64,000 nucleotides of DNA from contig JASANC010004101.1 of assembly GCA_030248135.1 (NCBI GenBank), forward strand, positions 52,849 to 116,848, in the 5' to 3' direction. The notes beneath the pieces are model-generated. The model was given only the letters and a program-made list of their open reading frames with translations, searched no databases and had not been told where the DNA came from. Of this stretch, positions 13,201 through 22,425 are shown piece after piece. The DNA comes from Theristus sp. LFF4_11. Taxonomy: Eukaryota > Nematoda > Chromadorea > Monhysterida > Xyalidae. Both the position numbers and the translations under genes were made by a program. How positions within the stretch are numbered: position 1 is the first letter of the stretch; every line of letters starts with the position of its first letter.

Positions 13201-15270
13201 CGCATTGAGTCTCGGGACCAAGATAAAAGATAACTAAACAAAAAAAACGTGATTGTGACTGCGTCACGTGCTCTTGTACCGATTCACAATCAAATCGTTC
13301 CCAAGCGCGTGTTGCCGCGGTAGTTCCAGAAAGTTTGTTTGTTCAACTTGGACTTGTTCCTATCACATTTCTATTCTTTCGTGCGACCACAAACAATGGA
13401 TGTGTTGCCAAATGATTTTATGATTGAAAAAAAACAAACTGTTGAGTTAACTGCAAAAACAAAAATACCGTAATTTGCACGTGTTCCCAGTGTATGTACC
13501 CATAAGTTATATTAAAAGTGCCAAAAATCCACCAACCTTTGAAGCGCATTTCACGTGTGCAAGCCAGTGACACGCTGAAAAAAAAGAATAAACTGTTTAC
13601 TTGTTCAGTTCAGTAGGACTTGTTTGAAAAAAGTTACGACAGCAACTGATCAATGCAGAAAAAATGATTCCAATTGAATGAATTTTGATGAAAATAAAAT
13701 TTTAGAGGATAGGCCAAGTGATTCTCAAGCGCAATCTGAAGAATCAGGCGATTCGGCGAATTTCCCTGGAAAAGTCACAGGAGTTTTGCTCAACGGGCTA
13801 AAACAAAGACATCACATCACTTTGCTCCCCAAGGTGCAGACTCCGCTAAAAAAGCAGACAAAACACAATGTTCATGGTCAAAAATGTGTCACATGACTGG
13901 CCAAAAAGTCGATATTTATGCTTTCGCTCTCACAGTTTCGTGGTCGTTGGCTTTCTGTAGCTGCAAGTGTCCCGAAAGGGGACCAAACAAAAAGATTGTG
14001 CACGTCACGTGGAAAGTTGTTTGACAGCGCATTTCAAACTCTCAAATAAAACCGAGCGACTACTGCTAGTAACTTGGTAACTTTTAGGCTATTTTTTCAC
14101 GCGCGTATTTTTTAACAAAGAATACAGTCTAACTCGATAACATATCCAACTAGCTGATTGGTTGATGACCGTGATGCATGCATTCAGTGCAAACCAAACT
14201 CCGCCTCTCCACAGCAATGCCTACCCAGAATGCATGCATGCACGTGATCACCAACCAATCACCTAGTTGAATATGTAGATAATCTCGCTTGAAAGCTTTG
14301 CTGTTCACAACTTGCCGTCGCATCGAAATGTCGATCCAAAGATGGGCCGTTGGCAAACGTCGCAGATGACGAGATGCTCAAAGTCGCACACCGAAAACCG
14401 GTGGCCGCGCACCCGGCGTGACTGGAACGCGCTGCTCTCGGCTTTGCCCGTCTGCGAAGCAAAACAACTGCGCGCGAAATGCGTAGCGATTTTTGAGTTT
14501 TGTTGTTTTTGTGGCGGAAGCCGCAATTCGAATGAGGTTGTTGATGGATGGTTAAATTGGTTTACTGGTATTGATTTTTTTGTTAGAAATTTCAAAAATA
14601 ATCATTTTCATGCGCACGATTTTACGAGGCGCCAGACGCCCGGCATATGCAAAGCGACGATTTGTCAGAATTTCTGGAATTACAGATACGTAAGAGCACA
14701 CCAGAAACACCGAACTCACTCACTCACCCAAGACGGAACGCACGTGTACTGCGGTGCACGTCGAACTGTGATACTGCTGCTGCCGCCACTGCACGGATCA
14801 GCAAACTTCATGTAGCTCTGTTCACAGTTGAACGCGTTGTCATCGTTTGAGTGCTGTTTGCTTTTCTTCACGGTATTCGAAGAAACGGCTGAATTCTTGT
14901 GGTTTGAAGTGTCATGAGCGTTGCATGACACAGTTGCACGGACGCACTCAGCGTTTTCATTCTGGATGAAACGAGTCATTTTCGATGACTTCTTGACCGC
15001 GCCTCGCATTGGTTGTTGCTTTCTATCACTCTGATCACTTGATACGCAGCAGAGTTGAAACATTGACGCCGGTTTAGTGGCGTCGTCGTCGCTCACGCTG
15101 AAACTCGCTGAGCTGAAACAGCGCTGCGCGCACGCTCTCAGTGGGTTGCTCTTGTTTTTCGAGTTGTCCGAACGTTGATTATTGTTGAACTTGTGATGAT
15201 ACCAAGAATTGCGTTCAGTTTTCTTTCGATTACCATCAACAAACGTCACCTGCTTTGTTGGATGCCTCAT
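2183..15270 (-). CDS. tns: Tensin, C1 - phosphatase-like - C2 (TNS2-like), 13 exons
   Basis: Focal-adhesion scaffold linking integrin tails and actin. Exons on the minus strand: 15270-14728, 14451-14316, 13574-13537, 11243-11022, 10184-9963, 6692-6542, 6171-6074, 5774-5536, 5334-5251, 4755-4646, 4438-4378, 4128-3866 and 2835-2183. Every junction keeps phase, giving about 939 residues if the TGA at 2183-2185 is the true end. The ATG at 15270 has an in-frame TGA two codons upstream. A C1 zinc finger (about residues 198-236) has spacing H-x12-C-x2-C-x10-C-x2-C-x4-H-x2-C, and its exon 2/3 intron has a GC-AG donor. The phosphatase-like domain (about 430-610) carries ITERIL, FGWPEE and AAYMHY motifs. 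Its P-loop reads HSKGGRSR (526-533), so the catalytic Cys is Ser. The PTEN-type C2 domain (about 615-745) has GDILLKCFHK and the conserved DSYEHF box. Human tensins continue to SH2 and PTB domains. None is seen here, so the last exon may instead splice (GT candidates near 2204-2230) to exons outside the window. Confidence 0.9.
3011..3218 (+). pseudogene. Decayed fragment of the cathepsin Z last exon and 3'UTR
   Basis: Plus-strand sequence closely matches the minus-strand end of the cathepsin Z gene (22540 down to about 22333), from the codons for [20 protein letters not shown] through the stop region into the 3'UTR. Relative to the intact gene there is a one-base deletion after the LGV codons, and the TAA stop has become GAA. 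The fragment is therefore non-functional. It sits in the tensin intron between exons 12 and 13, in the orientation opposite to both genes. No introns or upstream exons of the protease accompany it. Confidence 0.85.
4240..4312 (+). tRNA. tRNA-Ala (anticodon AGC)
   Basis: A 73-base cloverleaf. The 7-bp acceptor stem GGGCCTG pairs with CAGGTCC (one G-T wobble) and is followed by discriminator A. The D arm is GCTC/GAGC, and the anticodon stem CGCGC/GCGCG closes the loop TTAGCAT with anticodon AGC. The T arm is CGGGG/CCCCG with loop ATCGATG, as in many animal tRNA-Ala genes. A T-run at 4316-4320 is a normal RNA polymerase III terminator. No intron. The gene lies on the plus strand inside the tensin intron between exons 11 and 12, antisense to the host. 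Confidence 0.95.
4316..4320 (+). terminator. RNA polymerase III terminator of tRNA-Ala
   Basis: A run of five T residues begins four bases after the tRNA end, the usual distance for RNA polymerase III termination. Confidence 0.8.
4847..5060. repeat. Degenerate tandem of AACGTTTAATGC-like units
   Basis: About fifteen loosely spaced copies of a core built on AACGTTTAATGC or AACGTTAAACGC fill this part of the tensin intron between exons 9 and 10. Unit length varies (about 10-18 bases). AACGTT is itself palindromic, so many units can pair with each other. This is an old, decayed simple repeat. No coding potential is likely despite a short open frame crossing it. Confidence 0.75.
6693..9962. other. 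Tensin intron 5, about 3.3 kb, no supported gene
   Basis: Lies between tensin exons 5 and 6. Contains AT-rich sequence and short open frames on both strands, one of them hydrophobic (8540-8926, plus) but without an ATG. I found no RNA gene and no obvious duplicated repeat. Confidence 0.5.
13050..13222. mobile_element. MITE of the CTGCGACTCAATGCGC family, copy a
   Basis: The left end reads ATTCTGCGACTCGATTG and the right end is the inverted form (GCGCGCATTGAGTCTCGG). The interior shares a GGCAATTCAAAT-like stretch with the other copies. It lies in tensin intron 3. Related copies are at about 31455-31646, 50900-51100, 58162-58300 and 58872-59020. Confidence 0.65.
14141..14275. repeat. Foldback (inverted-repeat) element, 135 bp
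   Basis: Two arms of about 46 bases starting CATATCCAACTAGCTGATTG are nearly complementary across a 40-base centre rich in CC. Arms include the palindromic ATGCATGCAT. It resembles a small foldback element and lies in the tensin intron just after the C1 exon. Confidence 0.75.
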
Positions 15271-18200
15271 TTTTCATCGCTCAAACGTGCCTTTTTGCAG
15301 TTGTTTTCATAACACGTCTGCTTTACCTTCCACGTGTGATAACTTTGAATGCGAACATACAACATGTATATCCGCGATACAATACCTGTAATGATTTTAA
15401 GCGTTACACAATGCAAGTGTCTGAATACGTGGGAAAATCGTAACAATATTCAGTTTTTTTTGTTTCTGCTGCAGTGTAGCAACGCAGGAGCTCCAAAAAA
15501 AACAAAAAAACAATGGAAAGTAGGAGATCAAATTTCGAGTGTACCTTCAGTGTCATTGCCTTTTTTACTTTTTAATCGTAAAAAGTTAAGGGAAATATGA
15601 ATCCGAAGTCTGAAAATAGTTGTCGAATTTTAAGAAAACACTGCTTATTCATAATATGGATACCTATATTTTTAGCTTTCACACTTTAAAAATACTTGTA
15701 AATTTTATGTGCTTGTTTGGGACAAGCAAATAAAGGGGTGGCTCTGAAGAAAACGGCCACACATTTGAACACGATCTTGAACAAGCTGAGTTTTCATTTG
15801 TGTTTTGAAACAGATGTGCGTCTTTTGCTATTTCATAATGCGAATTCAAAATAATCAGCAAAGCCATGTCAAAACTGACAGCCAGAATTTTAAAAAATGC
15901 ATATTATTTTTGAAACTGTTACATTGAGAAAAAACGTCAGTGGGGTAGAATGAGGCGAAGAGACGTGTACACAACGTTCATTGGAAAATGTGCTGGTCTT
16001 AAATGAGGTGCACGCTGTTATAACGCAGGTAATGTTGCATGATCACATACAGGAACACGCACGTTGAAATGCGCGCTGCGGTTGTGCAATCGCATGTCTG
16101 CGTGTGTGTTTGTGTTGTGACTGCAACATTTGTGCAACATTACTGTGTTTCACGCAAGTTACCGATTTCAGACTGTGAAACGGCTGAAAAAATTGCAAAG
16201 CTGATGTAAACGTTCGTTGCATTTATCATTTGCTCCATGAATGCTGGCAAGAAAAACATAAAACAAGCTTTGCAGTATAGTTTTCCCGGTTCTTTTGCTG
16301 TTCATGGCAGAACACATGGATGCTATTATTCTCCGCTGTCTCGTGCACAACATACGTGAATGTGAATTTGTATATTTAGACAGCGGGGGGGTACAATTCC
16401 GGCCCGCTAATTCCGGCCTGAAGAATTCCGGCCCGCTCATTCCGGCCCGAAGAATTCCGGCCCGAAGAATTCCGGCCCGGAGAATTCCGGCCCGGAGAAT
16501 TTTCGCCAGCACGAACAATATTAAACCACACGAAGTGATTTTGGTAATGAAATAATAAAATAAAAATATCGATGTTCACATGTTACAGTGTATTTTCAAT
16601 GATGTTCGTCCTGTTTGCTTTTTTGGAAAATGAAACCTTTTGGAAAAAAGAAACTACAACTAAATTTTTAAATTTTTTATCATGAACAGGATTTGTGACC
16701 CTTTTACCTTATCAAAAAGGCTTGGCTTAGGATTAGGAACCTACAACAAGTCACTGCAAGCAAGTTCTAAACAAAAATAAAAAATCACAAGAATTTATTT
16801 ACCAAAAATCACTTCGTGTGGTTTAATATTGTTCTTGCTGGCGAAAATTCTCCGGGCCGGAATTTTCCGGGCCGGAATTCTTCGGGCCGGAATTCTTCGG
16901 GCCGGAATGAGCGGGCCGGAATTCTACGGGCCGGAATTTCGCGGGCCGGAATAGTACACGAGCCTTTAGACAGCATCGCAAGTCAAACAAAGTATTTGTT
17001 AAACCGGTGACGTTACAGAGCCACATTGAACGGACAAATAAATATGGCACAATTCGCATAGCCGCTCAATTCAGTATATGAGATACAGTATATGGAATGA
17101 AAACTACAAATCCAGTCGAGGTGAAAAGCAACGGTGGAAAGTTGGAATCTGCGCGTTGGACTTTGGTTTAACGATCACATCAGTAGTGGTGCGTGTGTGT
17201 TTGATTGACATTGTGCAAGTGCACGTTTGAGTGACATTTTGATGGACGCTGCACCGCAACAATTGTAAACACAAACAAACAATAATGCACTTCTCGGATT
17301 ATGCTTTGCTTGAGTGACTTGCTTGATTGCTCAAGTGAAACATACTATATGGTACATATAGTATTTGCGTTGGCAGAAGAAAATTCGCTATTTTTATCAA
17401 AGGGACACGTGGTGAGTGAAGAAGTCGTCCAGAAGAAAAAGTAGGTAAACATACAATGTACATAAATGCAATAAATATGCATAATTATGAACTTTACGAA
17501 CGCTGAGGTGTTGATGCGAAAAAAAGTTCAAAGGAAGTTGATATCACATAAGCAAGATACATGTACATTTGTGTGCTTACGATTTTGCAATCTGAGAGCT
17601 GCCACTTACTTATTGTTGAAAAAAGCATAACTCACTTCGACATGTATGTATATGATGTATAAAAGTTGTATAGACATATAACATGTCCGAACCTTACCGA
17701 CAACAAAATACAAACAATCGTAAATACAATGAAACTGCATGCATGGTGTCAGTAATGTTTTGTTTATGTTGTTGAATTCAACTCAATATTCCATGATTTT
17801 CACGCTTTTGATGGCTCAGATGTAGCTCATTCAATGTGACAATAAAAAGGTAACATGACAAATGTGAAACATACGTATATGTAGTTCCATGTTCATATTC
17901 GGCGTGGTAACGGGCGCAGTTCAATACTACGAAATGACCTCAAAATGCATAACAGTTATAATTATCGTTATTTACCAATCGATACAGGATGTAGATTTTT
18001 CAATTTTGTCGCCTCCGTTTTTATTGCAGGCCATTCATAGCAAAATTTATGCAATAATCTGTATAACCGAACAAACTTACCATGAACACATCATAATTTT
18101 GTCATTTTCATAGCTACATGTATACAATACATGTTCAATGAAATGAAAAAAAACATTCAAATACGAATCTGAGGATTGACAAAGCGCAGTGTTGTACGGA

Positions 18201-18440
18201 TCATGGTGTAAACAGAGCGAACGCCAGAAGATGCATTTTTTGTTCATATATTTACGCTGTGAACACATGCATGCAAGATTTGCCGCCGAAAATGTGATTA
18301 TTGCGCATAAATTCCGACGAAAAAAGCATCCTTTTCAGCAGATTGATTCCATTTTTGACAATGAACGTTTGCGAAGAGACTGCGAACGATTAATAAAATG
18401 AAAAGTTTGGTTAATGGTGTTGGGATGGTTTTGGAGAATT
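15271..18440. other. Tensin upstream region; no gene seen
   Basis: Upstream of the tensin start and downstream of the repeat block. Apart from the inverted-repeat element at 16385-16964 I see only AT-rich sequence with short open frames that lack motifs. The tensin promoter is presumably at the left end, but no TATA box or initiator stands out. Confidence 0.4.
16385..16964. mobile_element. 580-bp inverted-repeat element with tandem GGCCGGAATTC units in its arms
   Basis: The left arm (about 16390-16545) carries seven tandem units of about 15 bases containing ATTCCGGCCCG. The right arm (about 16800-16964) carries the same number in inverse orientation. The arms continue into a unique matching segment around AATATTAAACCACACG on the left and its complement on the right. 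The element is bracketed by the ten-base direct repeat TTTAGACAGC (16375-16384 and 16965-16974), a candidate target-site duplication. The roughly 250-base centre is AT-rich and non-coding, so it would be non-autonomous. Repetitive Arg-Ala-Gly-Ile peptides read through the arms are a by-product of the tandem units. Confidence 0.8.
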
Positions 18441-18497
18441 TTTTTTGAAAGAAGAGTTTAATTTGGAGTTGGTTGGGGAAGAGAGGAAGAAAAAAAG

Positions 18498-18665
18498 GGA
18501 TGGGGGGGCGGGGGGGGGGGGGGGGGGGGGGGGGGGGGTGGGGGTGGGGGGGGGGGAGGATGGGTGGAGAATGGGGGGGGGGGGGGGTTGGTTGGGGGGG
18601 GTGGGGGGGTTGGGGGAGGGGGGGGGGTGAAATTAAGGTGGAGGTGATGGGGGGGGGGGGGGGGA
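18498..18665. repeat. G-homopolymer-rich tract
   Basis: Almost pure G runs of up to about thirty bases, broken by single T, A or C, on the plus strand. Low-complexity sequence that could form G-quadruplexes or could be an assembly artefact. The poly-Gly and poly-Pro open frames across it are not genes. Similar tracts occur at 29855-29967 and 63485-63960. Confidence 0.8.
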
Positions 18666-18983
18666 GGGTGAATGCAAGAAAAAAACGAATTTATCATGCG
18701 GATGCGCGAGCGAGCGCCAGCGAGCGGAGAGCGCATCACGCATTATATGGCTGAATATTCCCTCGCGCGCTTTTTTCAAATTTGCTCGCTGCCTCCAGCG
18801 AGCATAGTATAAGCCACAAACTTGGTTCTGTGCACACGAAACGAACACCCAAAGTTGTGCTTGGAGCCGCGAAAAAATTTTTATCCGACTATTGTTCATA
18901 CGCTGTAGACACGAAAAACCTATTCTGAAATTTATGTTACTTATTTTCCTTGGTATTTTTTTTTTCTGGTATGTAATCAACAT

Positions 18984-19329
18984 GTGTTCGCCCTTTCAAT
19001 TTTTACCTGCGACACTTTCGCAGTCGAACAAAAGTGTTCCCTGGGGTAATTTCACCCGGAGATTTTGAAAATTGGGTTAATTTTTTACCCAGACCCTGTT
19101 TTTGGGTAAAAATTGGGCATTTTTAATTGTTGGGAGGGTTTTCACCTGGTTTTAAGTGTTCGCCCTTTCAATTTTTAGCTGGGACACTTTCACAGTTGAA
19201 CAAAATTTTTTCCTAGGGTAATTTCATCCGTAGATTCTGAAAATTTAGTTTATTTTTTTGCCCGGGCATTTTTTTGGGGTCAAAATTGTGCATTTTTTAA
19301 AGTTGGTAGCATTTTGACTGGGTATCAGT
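18984..19329. repeat. Two diverged tandem copies of a 173-bp unit
   Basis: A unit starting TGTTCGCCCTTTCAATTTTT begins at 18984 and again at 19157. Both continue through a similar GGGTAATTTCA block and a GATTYTGAAAATT block. The copies have diverged by substitutions and small indels. They lie immediately before the 149-bp satellite and share its GGGTAATT motif, so they may be a related older family. Confidence 0.7.
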
Positions 19330-19390
19330 TTTTCACTCTTACAAATTTTGTCTGAGCTACGAAAAATAGGAGAAATGTTTAGTCCGTAGG

Positions 19391-21175
19391 AATTCAATGC
19401 GCTGATCACGGATTTTGGGTTAGTTTTCTTACGTGAGCAACTCTAGATGCCGAATCGTGACGATATCGGGCGAATCGGCCGTGGAAATCGGCGAAATCGG
19501 TCCACGAACGAAAAACAAGAAAAGGGTGTTTTCCAGGGTAATTCAATGCGCCGATCACGAATTTTAAGTTAGTTTTCTTACGTGAGCAACTCTAGATGCT
19601 GAATCGTGACGATTTCGGGCGAATCGGCCGTGGAAATCGGCGAAATCGGTCCAGGAACGAAAAACAAGAAAAAAGTGTTTTCCAGGGTAATTCAATGCGC
19701 TGATCACGAATTTTGGGTTAGTTTTCTTACGTGAGCAACTCTAGATGCTGAATCGTGACGATTTCGGGCGAATCGGCCGTGGAAGTTGGCGAAATCGGTC
19801 CAGGAACGAAAAACAAGAAAAGGGTGTTTTCTAGGGTAATTCAATCCGCTGATCACAGATTTTGGGTTAGTTTTCTTACGTGAGCAACTCTAGATGCCGA
19901 ATCGTGACGATATCGGGCGAATCGGCCGTGGAAATCGGCGAAATCGGTCCACGAACGAAAAACAAGAAAAGAGTGTTTTCCAGGGTAATTCAATGCGCCG
20001 ATCACGAATTTTAAGTTAGTTTTCTTACGTGAGCAACTCTAGATGCTGAATCGTGACGATTTCGGGCGAATCGGCCGTGGAAATCGGCGAAATCGGTCCA
20101 GGAACGAAAAACAATAAAAAAGTGTTTTCCAGGGCAATTCAATGCGCTGATCACGAATTTTGGGTTAGTTTTCTTACGTGAGCAACTCTAGATGCTGAAT
20201 CGTGACGATTTCGGGCGAATCGGCCGTGTAAGTTGGCGAAATCGGTCCAGGAACTAAAAACAAGAAAAGGGTGTTTTCCAGGGTAATTCAATGCGCTGAT
20301 CACAAATTTTGGGTTAGTTTTTTTTTATGTGAGCAACTGTAGATGCTGAATCGTGACGATTTCGGGCGAATCGGCCGTGGAAGTTGGCGAAATCGGTCCA
20401 GGAACGAAAAACAAGAAAGGGTTGTTTCCCTGGGTAATTCAATGCGCTGATCCCGGATTTTGGGTTAGTTTTTTATGTGAGCAACTCTAGATACTGAATC
20501 GTGACGATTTCGGGCGAATCGGCCGTGGAAGTTGGCGAAATCGGTCCAGAAACGAAAAAGAAGAAAAGGGTGTTTTCCAGGGTAATTCAATGCGCTGATC
20601 ACGAATTTTGGGTTAGTTTTCTTACGTGAGCAACTCTAGATGCTGAATCGTGACGATTTCGGGCGAATCGGCCGTGGAAGTTGGCGAAATCGGTCCAGGA
20701 ACGAAAAACAAGAAAAGGGTGTTTTCCAGGGTAATTCAATGCGCTGATCACGAATTTTGGGTTAGTTTTCTTACGTGAGCGACTCTAGATGCTGAATCGT
20801 GACGATTTCGGGCGAATCGGCCGTGGAAGTTGGCGACATCGGTCTAGAAACGAGAAACAAGAAAAGGTTGTTTTCCAGGGTAATTCAATGCGCTGATCAC
20901 GAATTTTGGATTAGTTTTTTTATGTGAGCAACTCTGGATGCTGAATCGTGACGATTTCGGGCGAATCGGCCGTTGAAATTGGCGAAATCGGTCTAGAAAC
21001 GAAAAACAAGAAAAGGTTGTTTTCCAGAGTAATTCAATGCACTGATCCCGGATTTTGGGTTGGTTTTTTTGTGAGCAACTCTAGATACTGAATCGTAACG
21101 ATTTCGAGCGAATCGGCCGTAGAAATAGCATAGGCGAAATCGGCCCAAAAAACGAAAAATGAAAACTCTGAGGTA
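19391..21175. repeat. 149-bp satellite array, about 12 copies
   Basis: Units starting AATTCAATGCGCTGATCACG begin at 19391, 19540, 19689, 19838, 19987, 20136, 20285, 20436, 20584, 20733, 20882 and 21031. The spacing is 149 bases almost throughout. Copies 1 and 4 share GATGCCG and GATATCG variants, copies 2 and 5 share GCCGATCACGAATTTTAAG, and copies 3 and 6 share the GAAGTTGGCG type (GTAAGTTGG in copy 6). This indicates a 447-bp three-unit higher-order repeat at the left side. Later copies lose the pattern and the last is the most diverged. No coding potential. Confidence 0.95.
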
Positions 21176-21251
21176 TTCGGGGTTTAGAAGAATGTGTGAC
21201 CAACGAGATGTGAATTTGGTTCGACCTTCGGGACTTATTTAAAAGTCAGAA

Positions 21252-22333
21252 TATTATCTAAAAATGCGGGAGACGCATATAAAAGGAGGAATATGGCTTT
21301 GTCTAAGCAGTGAGAGACTTGGCTCGACAACTCTTTTCAAGTCTCTGATGTGGTACACACGGATACAAGTACATAAGAGCCATATTTTTGCGCCGTTTAT
21401 TCACTATTTCGGTTGCACATGTATAATCTTTTTGTACGAAGGAGGCTTAGTAATGTTGAATGATGTGTGGAAAAGCCGCAGACTGAAAAAAATGTTTCGC
21501 GCCAGAGCGTAGTTCGAATATGAATTGAAATAAATTTTGTTTAGTGAAAAAACATTCTGACTGGTTTTTTCTCAATTTCTTGCACGAATCTGTCGTCAGA
21601 ATACGTTAAGTTATTGCTCATTTAAAATTGCCGCGCAGCCATGAAACATTTTCTCTATCTGTGCGTGCAAACGCATATTGGGTCACGATTAATAAGAAAG
21701 ATAATACTTTGTAGACAATTAAAACTTTTGCGGTATTTCGGGCATTTAGCGACCACTAAAACCACTAAAATAACGATCAGACTTCAGATCGCTGATACTG
21801 GTTTGCCCAGGACAAAGTGTATCGCAGAGGCATTGGGGAACGCAAGGTCTCCTTCTGTGGCAAAGGCAAGGACTCACGGGACAGACAGTTTATCCTGCCA
21901 CTAGAGTTTGGTAAAAAGGCTGAAAATCAACGGAAGATAACACCTTTTTGTCACTGATGCTGGTGTGTACACAGCGATGCGTACGTTAGCAACGATAAAA
22001 CCACATGAAACAATGTTTTGCAGTCTCTGGTTTTTCTGTTTTTGCACAGAATTTACAGATTCTTGATTTACAGAAGTTCTGCACAGAATTTGCACAGAAT
22101 TTCGCACATGATGTGATTTCGGACTAAACTGGAAAGGACAGTTAAAAAATGATTTTAAAACTTTTTTACACTTTTCAGTAAAACAAACGCGGCGCAAAAA
22201 TATAGCTTTTATGTACTTGTATCCGTGTGTACCACATCAGAGACTTGAAAAGAGTTGTCGAGCCAAGTCTCTCACTGCTTAGACAAAGCCATATTCCTCC
22301 TTTTATATGCGTCTCCCGCATTTTTAGATAATA
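21252..22333. mobile_element. 1.1-kb element with about 148-bp terminal inverted repeats
   Basis: The left arm 21252-21400 and right arm 22187-22333 are near-perfect inverse complements, including TATTATCTAAAAATGCGG and the GAGACTTGGCTCGACAAC block. The inside (about 790 bases) holds no recognisable transposase, so it appears non-autonomous. The right end abuts the cathepsin Z 3'UTR. The intronic cathepsin fragment at 3011-3218 loses its match exactly at this boundary, which supports insertion at that point. Confidence 0.8.
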
Positions 22334-22425
22334 AAAGAAAAAAGACGTTCAGAAACTGAATTGTGTGCCAAATTTGACGCGTTTTTTTTAACTAATGGAT
22401 TATCCGCGCTATTCTGTTCATTTTT

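Noticed and set aside
16168..16579. Repetitive Arg-Ala-Gly-Ile-Leu and Ser-Pro-Gly-Arg-Asn frames
   Set aside because: They arise from 15-base tandem units in the arms of the inverted-repeat element. The same peptides appear in the other arm in inverse orientation.
18445..18754. Poly-Gly and poly-Pro open frames
   Set aside because: Produced by the G-homopolymer tract, not coding.
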